DNA of 64,000 nt from Tillus elongatus (GCA_964006375.1 OZ023262.1:89011654-89075653), one strand, 5' to 3'. Shown: positions 37,256 to 50,858, counted from the stretch's first letter. Numbers and translations: made by a program. Notes: a model not told the origin generated them from the letters alone.

Positions 37256-37985
37256 GAAAAATATTTTGTAAACGCAATATCGTTAAAAGTGTTTGGGTGA
37301 TTACAACGAAAACCAACGACTTAAAATAACGTAGATAGACATGTCTCTGTACCAGTTTTAAGGTATTTCGGAATTAAAAATAAAATAATCTTCGACATGC
37401 GTTCAAATTCCTTAATGCAATATCTATAATGTTAGACAAAAATATATGACGTTGCATGTCCTGCTATGTTATTTGAATAAATCAAAGATAAAAATCCAAA
37501 CATTGGACGTTACAATTACTGCAAGATGTAGCCGTTGCTTACCGGGGTTGTCAGATTCTAATAAATTTCATATGCTCAAATTTTGCATGTATAAATATAT
37601 GAAATTTTCACAACTTTTGATAGTAAATTACTTTTTTTATGAAACTAATTTTATGAGTTAGTTAAAAAAGTAAACACTAACTCCATTTAATACCTGCAAA
37701 TTTCGAATATCCCATTTCTCATTAATTTAGTTCATTCTTAGAATTCCAATCCACTCAACTTGACAAGCGTCATTAGACTGCGTTCGCGCGAGATCGCAGC
37801 GCTGCTCTCGAGCTCCGCTGTCATTTGTCATTCTGTGGCAATGTCATTTGTTAACCGACTTAAAAAAAAGAGGAGGTTCTATGTTCGTCTGTATGCATGC
37901 TGTTTGTTACAGGTACCCCAGCTTGTTTGGGTCTTTATAGGACAACATTTTTCTTGATATTTATGAACAAAACACTCCACACAGT

Positions 37986-38330
37986 AGGCCTGGAAAACAT
38001 GCCCTAGAGGTAAGAATGTATGCCTCTTACTGGGTTCGATTTCCAGGGTTTCCCTTTCACTTTTCTAATACACATTGTCATAAATTAACATCAACAGAGG
38101 TTCTGGCATTTTATTGGACAAAGTTGAATGTCTACATATTCCGACCTTCGTAGGGTGCGTAAAGCCGTCGGTCCCGTGTCCATGTAATCTTGGGCACGTT
38201 AAAAATCCCCAGCCTCCTTACAGAAAGGCAGGGGTTCGGCAACATTTCCAGGATAGTGGGGTGAAACTGCTCTCTGGCGTCGCTGATCGACCATAGTCGC
38301 GGAAATAGAACGACGTGAAAGTCTAAAAAA
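37986..38330 (+). mobile_element. SINE copy in the left palindrome arm
   Basis: tRNA-like head with B-box-like GGTTCGATTTCC near 38033, then the family body CGTAAAGCCGTCGGTCCCGT, GGGCACGTTAAAAATCCC and GAAACTGCTCTCTGG. Tail runs into a TGACC-rich pentamer run at 38340-38376. Same family as 59073-59433. Confidence 0.8.
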
Positions 38331-39044
38331 ACAAACGATCTGACCTGACCTAACCTGAACTGACCTGTCCTGACCAAAAAAGTTCGGGACGCAGCAAGTG
38401 CGTTATGGTAGTGAATTTTTATTAAATGATTCAAAGTTGAATAACTCAACTTTCTATAAACTTGGGAAGTTTAATTTTGGTCGTAGTAAGACCTTTCCAA
38501 TGAAACATATTCACCAAATTTCATTAAAATAGCTTTGTATTTTTCAGAGAAAAACATTTTTTTCGAAAAAAAACTAAAAATTTGAATAACTGAATTTTCT
38601 ATAAACTTAGGAAGTTGAATTTTCGTACGTGATAAGGCCTTACGCAAAAGAATATATACACAAAATTTTATTGAAATATTTTTGTAATCTTTGGAGAAAG
38701 TTTTTTTTTCTAAAGAAACTTCAACATTTTTTGCGTAAGGCCTTATCACGTACGAAAATTCAACTTCCTAAGTTTATAGAAAATTCAGTTATTCAAATTT
38801 TTAGTTTTTTTTCGAAAAAAATGTTTTTCTCTGAAAAATACAAAGCTATTTTAATGAAATTTGGTGAATATGTTTCATTGGAAAGGTCTTACTACGACCA
38901 AAATTAAACTTCCCAAGTTTATAGAAAGTTGAGTTATTCAACTTTGAATCATTTAATAAAAATTCACTACCATAACGCACTTGCTGCGTCCCGAACTTTT
39001 TTGGTCAGGGCAGGTCGTTCAGGTTAGGTCAGGTCAGATCGTTT

Positions 39045-39390
39045 GTTTTTTTAGACTTTCACGTCGTTCTATTTCCGCGACTATGGTCGATCAGCGACGC
39101 CAGAGAGCAGTTTCACCCCACTATCCTGGAAATGTTGCCGAACCCCTGCCTTTCTGTAAGGAGGCTGGGGTTTTTAACGTGCACAAGATTACATGGACAC
39201 GGGACCGACGGCTTTACGCACCCTACGAAGGTCGGAATATGTAGACATTCAACTTTGTCCAATAAAATGCCAGAACCTCTGTTGATGTTAATTTATGACA
39301 ATGTGTATTAGAAAAGTGAAAGGGAAACCCTGGAAATCGAACCCAGTAAGAGGCATACATTCTTACCTCTAGGGCAGGTTTTCCAAGCCT
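39045..39390 (-). mobile_element. SINE copy in the right palindrome arm
   Basis: Mirror image of 37986-38330, with the B box as GGAAATCGAACCC on the plus strand near 39335. It was duplicated with the arm, not inserted independently. Confidence 0.8.
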
Positions 39391-40103
39391 ACTGTGTGGA
39401 GTGTTTTGTTCATAAATATCAAGAAAAATGTTGTCCTATAAAGACCCAAACAAGCTGGGGTACCTGTAACAAACAGCATGCATACAGACGAACATAGAAC
39501 CTCCTTTTTTTTTTAAGTCGGTTAACAAATGACATTGCCACAGAATGACAAATGACAGCGGAGCTCGAGAGCAGCGCTGCGATCTCGCGCGAACGCAGTC
39601 TAATGACGCTTGTCAAGTTGAGTGGATTGGAATTCTAAGAATGAACTAAATTCATGAGAAATGGGATATTCGAAATTTGCAGGTATTAAATGGAGTTAGT
39701 GTTTACTTTTTTAACTAACTCATAAAATTAGTTTCATAAAAAAAGTAATTTACTATCAAAAGTTGTGAAAATTTCATATATTTATACATGCAAAATTTGA
39801 GCATATGAAATTTATTAGAATCTGACAACCCCGGTAAGCAACGGCTACATCTTGCAGTAATTGTAACGTCCAATGTTTGGATTTTTATCTTTGATTTAAT
39901 CAAATAACATAGCAGGACATGCAACGTCATATATTTTTGTCTAGCATTATTGCATTACGGAATTTGAAGGCATATCGAAGATTATTTTATTTTTAATTCC
40001 GAAATTCCTCAAAAGTGGTACAGAGACATGTCTATCTACGTTATTTTAAGTCTTTGGTTTTCGTTGTAATCACCCAAACGCTTTTAACGATATTGCGTTC
40101 ACA

Positions 40104-40106
<3 letters not shown>

Positions 40107-40190
<84 letters not shown>
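40107..40190. repeat. (TA)n microsatellite
   Basis: About 42 TA units at the right edge of the palindrome. Confidence 0.97.
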
Positions 40191-40194
<4 letters not shown>

Positions 40195-40320
40195 ACTGAC
40201 CCCGGATATGGGTTCTAGGGGTCCTAGTTCGCGCTCATTTGAAAAATTTGTTGCAAAGTCTCACCATCGATACCTCTCTATTAGTGATTTTTTTAAAATA
40301 AACATTCACTAAAAATGTAG
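40191..40320 (-). repeat. A arm, reverse
   Basis: GGAACTGACCCCGGATATGG, TTCGCGCTCATTTGAAAAAT and a hairpin ATTAGTGATTT...ACATTCACTAA at its end. Confidence 0.77.
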
Positions 40321-41025
40321 GGGACAACCGAAGAAAGCCGAAAAATCATCCATTTTACAAAAAAGAAATAAAACAAATGTTGGTGTAAAATTAACGCTAG
40401 TGACCAGTGACAAATCAGTAATATCAACAACTCTACATCTACAACATCCCACAACGTAAAAACAAATTTCCACAATGCATGTTTTTGTTTGCCTTCTATA
40501 CCTTATTTTTTACTGTTCATAATTAAATAAAATATTTTTTTGTAAGATTTATTATGAGGTTAAACCAATAATACGTTATTCTTATAAAAATTCATTACCA
40601 TAATACACTTGCGGACTTCAGAATGTTTTTAAACGTGTCAGCTAAGTAATTGTGTTCACTTCAGTTTTAAAATTAACTTCCACTGTAACATATTGTGTAG
40701 GTTTTATAGATTAAACGTTTTGTTGGGATGTATCCAAGCAAAACTTGTTTAGGTATGTTCCAAAAGCTTGTAAGCTTCAGTGCGCTGAATACAATATAAA
40801 GGCACAAAAAAGAAATAATGCTCGTTAAGTCGTCGTCCCGAGCTTAATAACGTAATATAATAAAAAAAAGTTGGATATACTCGTTCTCTTACAACCTCAA
40901 ACTGAAAATTTTGACAGAGATTTATTCATGAAGTTTTTAACAGTTTTAGCATAATCAATACTGTGTTACTGTGTATTCCTTGTACATATTGACTTTGTTA
41001 TGAAGTATTATCTTACACTTTATCA
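40321..41025. other. Unassigned AT-rich sequence
   Basis: An inverted M-like motif (CATTACCATAATACACTTGC) at 40590-40611. No gene recognised. Confidence 0.4.
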
Positions 41026-41026
41026 T

Positions 41027-41160
41027 TTACTGGTGAATATTCCTAGAAAATATTCACTAATGGGGAGACCTTGAGATTTGAATTTTGAGAAAAGTTCTTC
41101 GAATGGGTGCGAACTAGGCCCCCTAGAACCCATATCCGGTGTTAGTTTCAATTTATATAT
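41027..41160 (+). repeat. A arm
   Basis: Hairpin GGTGAATATTCCTAG...ATATTCACTAATGG, then CGAACTAGGCCCCCTAGAAC and CCATATCCGGTGTTAGTTTC before (TA)n. Confidence 0.77.
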
Positions 41161-41482
<322 letters not shown>

Positions 41483-43027
41483 CAAGGTGGATATGTAATA
41501 TCGGAATATTAAAGCTGAACAGTTTACCCAGAAATTCAAATTTCGAAAATAAATTTTTATAAAAACGTTCCTTTCTTATAATAAATGTTTAAAATGTTCT
41601 CCATTCACTTGCACACATCTAAATAATCTGCTCTGGAATTCTTCCGTAACTTTGTTCAACACGTCAGGCGTTACGTTCCCAATTTCAGTTGTTATTTACA
41701 TTTTCAAATCATCTAAATTAGCAGGTTGCGTTTTATACACTCTGTTTTTAAGGTATCCCCATAAAAAGAAATCAAGAGGTGAAACATCTAGTGAGCTATC
41801 GGGCCATTCTACGAAACTTCTTGGTCCAAGTGATCTTTGTGAAAAGACTTCATGTAAATTCTCCCGTACTTGAAGCGGAAAGTGGGGCAGTGCACCGTCT
41901 TGTTGCAACCATATCCTTTTATGGGGAATATTAGGTTGTATTGCATTTTGATACAATTCTGCTAACATTGGGACAACCTGTTCTCTTAGCAATTCTAAAT
42001 ATCTTGGACCGTTTACATTCTCTATAAAAACTGGTCCAACTACATGATTACCAATGATACCAGCTCAAATGATCAACTTTTGAGGACGCGAAGTGTGTGT
42101 TTGTCGCATCCAGTGGGCGTTTTTGGCAGCCCAGTATCTACAATTTTGCCTGTTTACATCGCCATTCAAAATAAATGTTGCTTCATCGGAAAACAGAACG
42201 TCAGTAGAAGAAATAACATTTCTATGTAACATGTCCAGCAGTTGTTCACAAAATTGCAGTCTTCTATCTGAATCACCGTCAGTTAACTCTTGAACGTGTT
42301 GTAGTTTATAAGGATGCATTTTTTCGTTTTTGAGACACCTTAAAACTCTTGATTGACTAACATCAATTTCACGTGCAACTTGACGGGTAGAAGTTGTTGG
42401 TTCTTCTTGAAAAGCCAATAAAATATTGAGTTTTACATCTTCTTCAACAAACTTGGGTCTCCTTGGCAGTGGTTTAACGTGTCCATAATCACGAAACTGT
42501 GAATGTATCTTAGACACAGTTTCCTGGGTAGTGGGGGCAAATCCGAATGTTTTTCAGTAAATAGGTTAACAGCTTGTGCCTGTGTTCTACACATATCACC
42601 ATACCCAATCATCATTAATATTTCTCTTCGCAAAGTTTCAGTTAAGTATCGCATTATTAGACCAAAATTAATTGAAATTATCGGAACAAAATTAAGACTA
42701 ATTTATTAGTAGACTGTGCATTCAACACAATGCACCACCAAATAAAAGATAACTGTTAAATTTCACCTTTCACACTGCAAAAATTCTTATTTAATGAGAA
42801 ACGATTAATGAGACCAAGTACGTTTTAGATAAAAGACAAGATAAGAAATTTAAGATAAGAGTCAGTGAAGAATTCCAGAGCAGATTATTTCGTTGTGTGC
42901 AAGTGAATGGAGAACATTGTGAACATTTATTATAAGAAAGGGACGTTTTTATTAAGTTTATTTTCGAAATTTTAATTTCAGGGTAAACTGTTTAGTTTTA
43001 ATATTCCGGTATTAAATTTCCACCCTG
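41483..43027 (-). mobile_element. Complete-length DD41D mariner element (1545 bp)
   Basis: Left terminus CAAGGTGGATATGTAATATC and right terminus reading CAGGGTGGAAATTTAATACC on the reverse strand; the inverted repeats extend about 160 bp (AATAATCTGCTCTGGAATTC is shared at both inner ends). TA flanks both sides (41481-41482, 43028-43029). The transposase is on the minus strand. It is inserted beside a reverse B arm. It differs in sequence from the 27.8-kb mariner family. Confidence 0.92.
41696..42654 (-). pseudogene. DD41D mariner transposase of the 1545-bp element
   Basis: Three overlapping minus-strand frames cover the protein: 42654-42433 (N-terminal helix-turn-helix, RYLTETLRREILMMIGYGDM), 42517-42065 (second helix-turn-helix, STRQVAREIDVSQSRVLRCL, and the first catalytic D in DVLFSDEATFILNG), and 41992-41696 (LQQDGALPHFPLQVREN with second D, then VSPLDFFLWGYLKNRVYKTQ with third D). 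Spacing between the last two acids is 41 residues. Two frameshifts and a stop near 42064 disable this copy. Confidence 0.9.
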
Positions 43028-43029
43028 TA

Positions 43030-43456
43030 TTAAAAACTGTAATCTTGCCAATTTTGACGTTGAATATCGCAACTTTGATGTTTTAAGAGGAAAAACTATA
43101 AAATTTTCAAAGCAACTTTTCTGGCATTTCTGTACCTTCTCGCGCCAGAAAACCTTGATTTTTGTCGGTGATATACAAAAGATTTTGTTATCCGTACAAA
43201 ATATTTTGTTTTTGTGCGTCTCTCGGGTCATCAGTGGAACCTTTTTTTTTTCTTTAAATGCCTATGTTTTTCTTTGCTCTAACTTACCATGGTTTGTTAT
43301 TTTCGGAGATATAAAAGTTTTCCTAAAGGAAACACAAAATCTTCCGGGAAAAACAGGGCTGATTTTCTGGCTAACTAACTTATCCAAGCAATTTTCAACA
43401 GGAAGTACTCACTAAATTTGATCGAAATCGACTCATTACTTTTTGAGTTATCGGTG

Positions 43457-43457
<1 letters not shown>
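43030..43457 (-). repeat. B arm, reverse
   Basis: CTTGCCAATTTTGACGTTGA to TTTTTGAGTTATCGGTGGTA, with decayed middle; adjoins the mariner right end and a (TA)n tract. Confidence 0.75.
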
Positions 43458-43460
<3 letters not shown>

Positions 43461-43537
<77 letters not shown>

Positions 43538-43560
43538 TATATGTGTGTGTGTGTGTGTAT
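43461..43560. repeat. (TA)n with (GT)n end
   Basis: About 70 bp TA, a CATATATATATG step, then eight GT units. Confidence 0.97.
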
Positions 43561-44187
43561 ACTTACCTGTTCCTTTTCTTCTTCTTCCTTGCCTTGGCTA
43601 GCTATTAAATAATAAATTGAGCAAAATGACACTTATCTGAAGGATTTTAGTAGGTTCAGGTCACTTTCTTTTATTTATAACTTTGAATATTGGTATTAAA
43701 TTTATTAAACCTTATTTTTCTTTCCTTTTTTATACTCTGCCCTCATATGTATACTAAATTACCAAATAAAACCCTACTTTTTTTTCTTTTTTCTAACAAA
43801 ACAACGTATGCTTTATTGAAATGTAAACAAAGTTGACAAAACTATTCTTATAATATGCCTAATTATTTACAAACTTGTTAATCTTATAATTTTATTAATC
43901 TCCACAAATTTAAGGCCAATGTTTTTTCTAAATTTGGATTTAGTGGATTTTTACCACTGAAAACTGTAATCCTAAATTACTTAATTTTATAAGTCTTCGA
44001 TATATAGTGCTCAAGCATATGCAACTGCCTCTGTTATAGTATTTGGTGGGTCACCTATCCCGCTGCCTTCTAGTATATATGAAATTTGTTGTAAATATGC
44101 AGACTGCCTTTGTTGGTTTTGGATGTGGCTTTATAGTTTCTGTGTTATTCACCACAGATTTTTTTAAAATTTTATTTCAACAACACA
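43561..44187. other. LTR-like or unassigned sequence, left part
   Basis: AT-rich and non-coding. Together with 45506-46313 it seems to form an insertion into a two-armed repeat, itself interrupted by a non-LTR copy. The composition resembles the LTRs at 49-55 kb, but only the right end (see 45506-46313) matches them convincingly. Confidence 0.35.
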
Positions 44188-44211
44188 CCACGAGGGCTTA
44201 CAGCCTAAATA

Positions 44212-45004
44212 CTATTGTACCGTGGGTGTCGACAAGGAGGAAAGAGGCAACTTGTTAATTCTGGACTTGAAGGTTTGGAGGTTCGGGGAAGAAGGAAAAA
44301 CATGTGCCGGCAAGGGGTTCCACAACTTGGAAGTCCTCGGGACAAAAGAGCGGGCATAACAAGATTTTCTATGTCTGGTGACCTGGACAGTAAAAGGGTG
44401 CATTCGCTCTGTTCCCCTGGTAGATCTGTTGGGGGCAGCAGGTGGAGGAACTATGGAAGAAAGCTTCGCTGAGCAGTGCCCGTGCAGATATCTATAAAAG
44501 AGAGAGAGGTCACCAACGGTACGTCGGTGGGCAAGGGATGGCAGCCTTTGGGTGAGGGTAGGGTCACCGATGAGACGCTCTCTTCTGAATGGAGTCCAGG
44601 AGAGCAAGTGTAGAAGCGGCAGCAGCACCCCAGATGTAGGAGCAGTATTCGAGGTTTGGTTTTCTTTGTGAAGTATATAAAGTATCGAAATTAACTGGTG
44701 AAAAGTATTTGCGAGCCCGAAAGAGGAAACCTAATTTCTTAGCAGCCGCTTCTGCAATTGATGTGACATGTTGGTGCCAATTGAGATTTCGATCAACAGA
44801 GATGCCAACAAGTGAAAAGGACTCATTACTTTGAATAACTTGGTTGTTTATTGTGATGGGTCTCAGGCTAGTGTATCTATTATGAGAAAGAAAGCAAGAC
44901 TGTGATTTGGTGGGGTTAAATTGTACAAGATTTATACTTGCCCAGTCTAATATTTTTTTGGAGATCCACGGAGATAGAACCCTCCATGAGCCTGCGATCC
45001 TCAT
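44212..45004 (-). pseudogene. RT thumb and C-terminal segment of copy 3
   Basis: After the frameshift: ILDWASINLVQFNPTKSQSC, LVGISVDRNLNWHQHVTSIA and [20 protein letters not shown]; then a second frame change near 44600 leads into [38 protein letters not shown] and KLWNPLPAHVFPSSPNLQTF, ending in a stop at 44212-44214. Confidence 0.85.
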
Positions 45005-45365
45005 CTAGTTGGGCTAAAGAGACAGGCTTAGAATATTGTATATTTGAGTGGAGGGTGCTGTCGTCCGCGTAACTGTGAACTGGGTTGGATGTGCTAGAGA
45101 GGAGGTCATTGATGTGGAGAAGAAACAAAGTAGGGGCTAAAGCTGAACCTTGAGGAACTCCTGCATTAATTGGATACAGTTTAGAGGAATGGCTATCCAC
45201 GACAACAGAAATGCTCCGGTTAGAGAGGAAATTTGCTGTCCACCTACAGAGTTTTGGTGGTAGGCCATAGGCCGGTAGTTTATTAAGCAGCGCTGCGTGC
45301 CAGACCTGGTCGAATGCTTTGGATATGTCTAGAGCGACAATCTTAGATTCACTGTGTAGTTCCAT
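44916..45365 (-). pseudogene. RT palm of copy 3
   Basis: About 149 codons: IVALDISKAFDQVWHAALLN (palm A), LYPINAGVPQGSALAPTLFL (motif B) and NPVHSYADDSTLHSNIQYSK (catalytic box). A one-base loss near 44960 shifts the reading frame at QKN/KKI. Best-preserved palm of the four copies. Confidence 0.86.
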
Positions 45366-45505
45366 AGACTTGTTCCAAGAATGGGGGCAAAGGAAAGGAG
45401 GTCGGCAGTTGATCTGCGCTGACGGAATCCATACTGCCTGTCGTGGATTAGACTGTGTTTTTCAAGAAATTTTAGTAATTCGGTGTTTATATACTATTGG
45501 ATTGC

Positions 45506-46311
45506 ATTTACTCAACAAAGTAAGGTGTTTATAATTTTATACAACACTTACTGTAACTTCATGTGAGTGCCCTGAACTAGTTGACTTCTATCCTTGTTAA
45601 CTTCTTTACTTGAAAATTCCACTTTTTAAACTAAATTTACTATGAAATACTTTTTTCTGCTGCCGCTCCTTCAAAATTTTTAAAAGTTGTTTTTTCTTAT
45701 CGTCATCAAAAGTCTGTTGCCAGAGTTTCCTCTCTATAGCCCTCTTTTCCCTGTTACATCATTCCTTTTGTCCCAACAATTCCTCTCATTTCCTTATCAC
45801 TTAGGATACTTGGCAGTCATTGTTGTTCAAGATTTAATTTTTGACACATTTTTTAACCTAATTTACTGTCAGATTGACAGTTCCCACCTATTCTTATGTT
45901 TACACTTTCTACACTATTTCCTTAACCTATGAAACATAAAATCACCTTAACCTAAAACTTACAACTGTCAAAACTAACTTATCCATTATTATCAACATTA
46001 TTTCACTTTCGTTCCTGTCCAGTCTTGTTACATGGCCACCTTATACTATACACTTGTTTACTTAAAATTACTCTCATCTACATACATAAATTTTTCCTTA
46101 TTTTCGTATACATACTTGGGTCAAATGGATTTATCTTTTTGAATTTTTAAAATTTTCCCAATATACCAAACAGTATGTTTTCCTTAGGTAATTGTGTCTG
46201 TGTGCTCCGTATGAGTGTATTTATATTTTCTTTGTTGATTTTCCGTGTATAATTGTGTAAGTCTATATGTAGATGTGTGTGTATTTCAGCCGCCACTCTT
46301 ATGAACCATAT

Positions 46312-46313
<2 letters not shown>
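45506..46313. other. LTR-like sequence ending AACCATATCA
   Basis: Pyrimidine-rich, non-coding. It ends TATGAACCATATCA directly before (TA)n; both LTRs of the 49-55 kb element end TAACCATATCA. A diverged solo LTR or LTR fragment is a reasonable inference; its left terminus was not located. Confidence 0.45.

Positions 46314-46388
<75 letters not shown>
46314..46388. repeat. (TA)n microsatellite
   Basis: About 37 TA units between the LTR-like end and a reverse A arm. Confidence 0.97.
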
Positions 46389-46391
<3 letters not shown>

Positions 46392-46475
46392 CTTTAGTTC
46401 GCGGTCTATTGATAATAATTAACAATTCAAAAGTCGCGATCTTCTCCTCAGGGAATTTTTTCTGGGAAAATATAA
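46389..46475 (-). repeat. A arm, reverse
   Basis: GGGCTTTAGTTCGCGGTCTA, AATTCAAAAGTCGCGATCTT; completes the repeat whose B arm is at 43030-43457. Confidence 0.7.
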
Positions 46476-47345
46476 TCTTTACACGCAAATTTAATTTGCC
46501 TGTCTTAAAAAAACATTAAACTTGTGTGGTTGAACTTTTTTTATTTGTATTCCAATAAAACAAATTTTATAAAGGGACTCAGTTTCAGCCTATTGTATTC
46601 AATTTCACAAAATGTGAATAAAAACGGCGAAATATGATTTATGTTTAATCTAAACAATGTCGAACAACTCAATAACCTGTAAAAGAAATCGGGAATTGAG
46701 AAAAAGGCGTAGCTACATGTAACAGGATATCCAATCTTTTCCATCTGTATACAATATTAGCAGCTCCATTTATCATACTCCCCCGTGGCTATGTGTTATA
46801 ACATGTATATTGTTCACCTGTCTTGAAACCACAGCACCCTATGATTTATACGATGCGTAACCCTAACCAGTTTCCCCAGCTTATTTTAGGCCATTCATAA
46901 GGAAATAAATAATTCCCTAAACAAATATTTATGCGGCTTTTAAGTGTTAGACATGGCTTAAATTTCTCGTCACGTTGCAGCCAAAATCACTGCAGATTAA
47001 ATTTTGTCAGTGACTTCCTTCGGTCATCACTGCGTATAAGATTGTTTGTGATGGTGAACTTTAACTACTTTTCCAGAACGTGGGTTGCGTTCTTAAGGAT
47101 CTGTCATTTGTAGAGCCTTTAGATAATACTCTTATAATTAAAATAAAAAATTATTACGCACTCTGCATATACAGGCTGCGGGATTTTAACCCCCGACATT
47201 ATTAGGAAATCGGAAACCATACAAGATACAAACTTGGCTAACTCAGACTAAAGTTGAAAATTTGCATGTGTAATTCCAAAGTATCTTACAAATTTGAAAA
47301 AAAAATACATAGCTGCCTAGATATAAGCAAAATACCAAAAACTGA
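46476..47345. other. Unassigned AT-rich sequence
   Basis: No gene or repeat recognised. Confidence 0.4.
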
Positions 47346-47347
47346 AG

Positions 47348-47471
47348 CTTTTAGTGAATTTTCTTTTAAAAAAATCACTAATGAGGAGAATCCGATTTTT
47401 GAATTTTGAAACAATTTCTTCAAACGAGCGTGAACTAGGCTTTCTAGAGCCCATATCCAGGGTCAGTTTCA
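47348..47471 (+). repeat. A arm
   Basis: Hairpin TTTAGTGAATTTTC...AAATCACTAATGAGG, GAACTAGGCTTTCTAGAGCC and CCATATCCAGGGTCAGTTTC. The expected B arm appears only at 56318, after three apparent insertions. Confidence 0.77.
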
Positions 47472-48930
47472 GGGTGGCGCATTGAAAACGAAACAGACCG
47501 ATTTGCGTCCAGAAAATTTTTTCTTTTAAGAAACGCTAAAACACGTCAATTTTGATATTGAGGGGCACATGTTTTGATATAAAACTCAACTTTGTCACAT
47601 CAACTCCTTAAGGGTGGTGATAACAACCCTTATATTTTGAATAGGGAACATGAGTTGAGTGTTACATCATTTGATAGCTCTTTCCTTTCTGAATTCAGCA
47701 CACTAATTTTTTTGGAACTTATATCAACTCGTTTAAAAATTATTCACAGTTGGCGTTGCAAGAACGGATTTCATTCATTGTGATAAGAAGTGCACTAAGT
47801 AGTCAATTTTTCGTAAAAAAAAACTAAAAAACAAAACCAAACGTTCAAAAATGTTTACTCAGTTAAGTAAGTGGTCAGATTCCATACAAAAGTACAAATT
47901 TGGTTCAAAGCGAGCTCTGACATTGAGTGTGGACTTCGTGAACATTTCTTGGATTATTATCTGCTCAATAACGACTATTATGGCGTTTGACTGTAGAGTT
48001 TAATAAAAACGTACACTCGTCTGAAAAACAGATATTGAACAGAAAGTTCCCGTTATCAGCTATTCGTGCAGTCCTAACTTCACAAAACTCCAGCCGCTGA
48101 TCAAAATCATCTTAATTCGGTTATTGTACAAGATGAAGATGAAGATACGGGTGAAATTTATGATGCTTCAATATTCACTGAATAGTTCTTCTTTTGATGT
48201 TTGAAACAGTGGCCAATTTTCTCGTGCTCCAAGTTGGGTCTGCAGCAATTTGTCCTAAAATTTCAATCTCATTTCTAACCGGAAATTCGCGTTCAGGGGC
48301 CCGTTTTTTGTTGGCTATTGAACCACTATCGAAACTTTGCAACTAACTCCAAAATGTATTTTCTGTTAACATGTCTGTTCGGAAGTCGTTCATAAAACAA
48401 ATTTCCGGTACGGTTGGCACAGTCAACGTTTTTGAAAAAAAGAGCAATTATTTCAACTCTTTCTTCTACAGAATACATCAATGTGAAATTAATTTTCGGT
48501 AGTACTATCAAGTATCAAACCGACCGATAAACTGAAACCGCATTTCTCTCATTCCGATAAGAAATGTTCTAATTTTTTTGTTTACAAACCAACAACACAT
48601 TGACTATCAGCACATTTCTTATCGGAATGAATAAAATGCGTTTTTGCATCTACAACTGTGAATAATTTTTAAACGAGTTAATAAAACTTCCAAAAAAATA
48701 AAGTGTTCTGAATTCAGAAAAGAAAGAGCTTTCAAATGATGTAACACTCGACCATGTTCCCTATTTAAAATATAAGGGTTGTTATCACCACCCCTAAGGG
48801 GTTGATGTTACAAAGTTGAGTTTTATGTCAAAACATGTCCCCCCCCAATATTAAAATTGACGTGTTTCAGCGTTTCCTAAAAAAAATTTCTCTGGACGCA
48901 AATCGGTCTGTTTCGTTTTCAATGCGCCTC
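47472..48930 (-). mobile_element. Internally deleted DD41D mariner, family of 27.8 kb
   Basis: Terminal repeats GGGTGGCGCATTGAAAACG (left) and GTTTTCAATGCGCC (right) with the same long inverted arms as 27762-29858 (CTTAAGGGTGGTGATAACAA). The transposase is reduced to N-terminal fragments: VEERVEIIALFFKN with HVNRKYILELVAKF at 48511-48326 and traces of the first-D region near 48000. The C-terminal half with the second and third catalytic acids is deleted near 47930. Confidence 0.85.
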
Positions 48931-48948
48931 TTTCTCTCTCTCTCTCTA

Positions 48949-49035
<87 letters not shown>
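48931..49035. repeat. (CT)n then (TA)n
   Basis: About 38 bp of CT-rich repeats followed by about 66 bp of TA; lies between the mariner relic and the left end of an LTR element. Confidence 0.95.
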
Positions 49036-49037
<2 letters not shown>

Positions 49038-49053
49038 ATATAGTAAGTTATTT

Positions 49054-49129
49054 AGGAAGATTAAAGTCCCACGTAGTAATAATTTAATCTATCTAGGAAA
49101 ATTATAGTCCCACGTTTTTGGGCGCTAAT
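49054..49129 (-). other. Duplicated PBS-like segment outside the 3' LTR
   Basis: On the minus strand, directly after the LTR end comes AGCGCCCAAAAACGTGGGAC, a primer-binding-site-like sequence, then a near-repeat with ACGTGGGACTTTAAT, and then an 18-base LTR-end stub at 49036-49053. A PBS should follow a 5' LTR, not a 3' LTR. Confidence 0.55.

Positions 49130-50858
<1,729 letters not shown>

Larger units (their letters stand above)
37261..40106. repeat. Large palindrome, about 1.39-kb arms
   Basis: Left arm 37261-38649 and right arm 38727-40106 are inverted copies separated by about 77 bp. The inner ends CGTACGTGATAAGGCCTTAC and GTAAGGCCTTATCACGTACG pair perfectly; mirrored reading frames of 65 codons (37760-37957, 39419-39616) and 92 codons are identical, and a 71-codon pair differs at one residue. 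Mismatches increase towards the outer ends. The right outer end meets (TA)n; the left follows a B arm. Each arm carries a SINE, and the centre (38389-38993) is bounded by inverted M motifs. No protein-coding gene. Confidence 0.9.
44188..45505 (-). mobile_element. Non-LTR retrotransposon copy 3
   Basis: Reverse-strand member of the family at 20285 and 23990. The 3' end on the minus strand is AACAACACACCACGAGGGC in reverse, near 44180-44200. RT palm, thumb and C-terminal segment are nearly continuous. 5'-truncated near 45500. Confidence 0.88.

Noticed and set aside
37446..37661. 71-codon frame mirrored at 39715-39930, and 65-codon frame mirrored at 39419-39616
   Set aside because: Conserved only because both lie in palindrome arms. 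No family resemblance or evidence of protein-level selection.
38340..38376. TGACC/CCTGA pentamer run, like the beetle telomere repeat TCAGG (also 39002-39035, 25806-25826, 27530-27556)
   Set aside because: Only three to seven degenerate units; one lies in a retrotransposon relic and two form a SINE tail in a palindrome. Not enough to claim interstitial telomeric DNA or a beetle origin.
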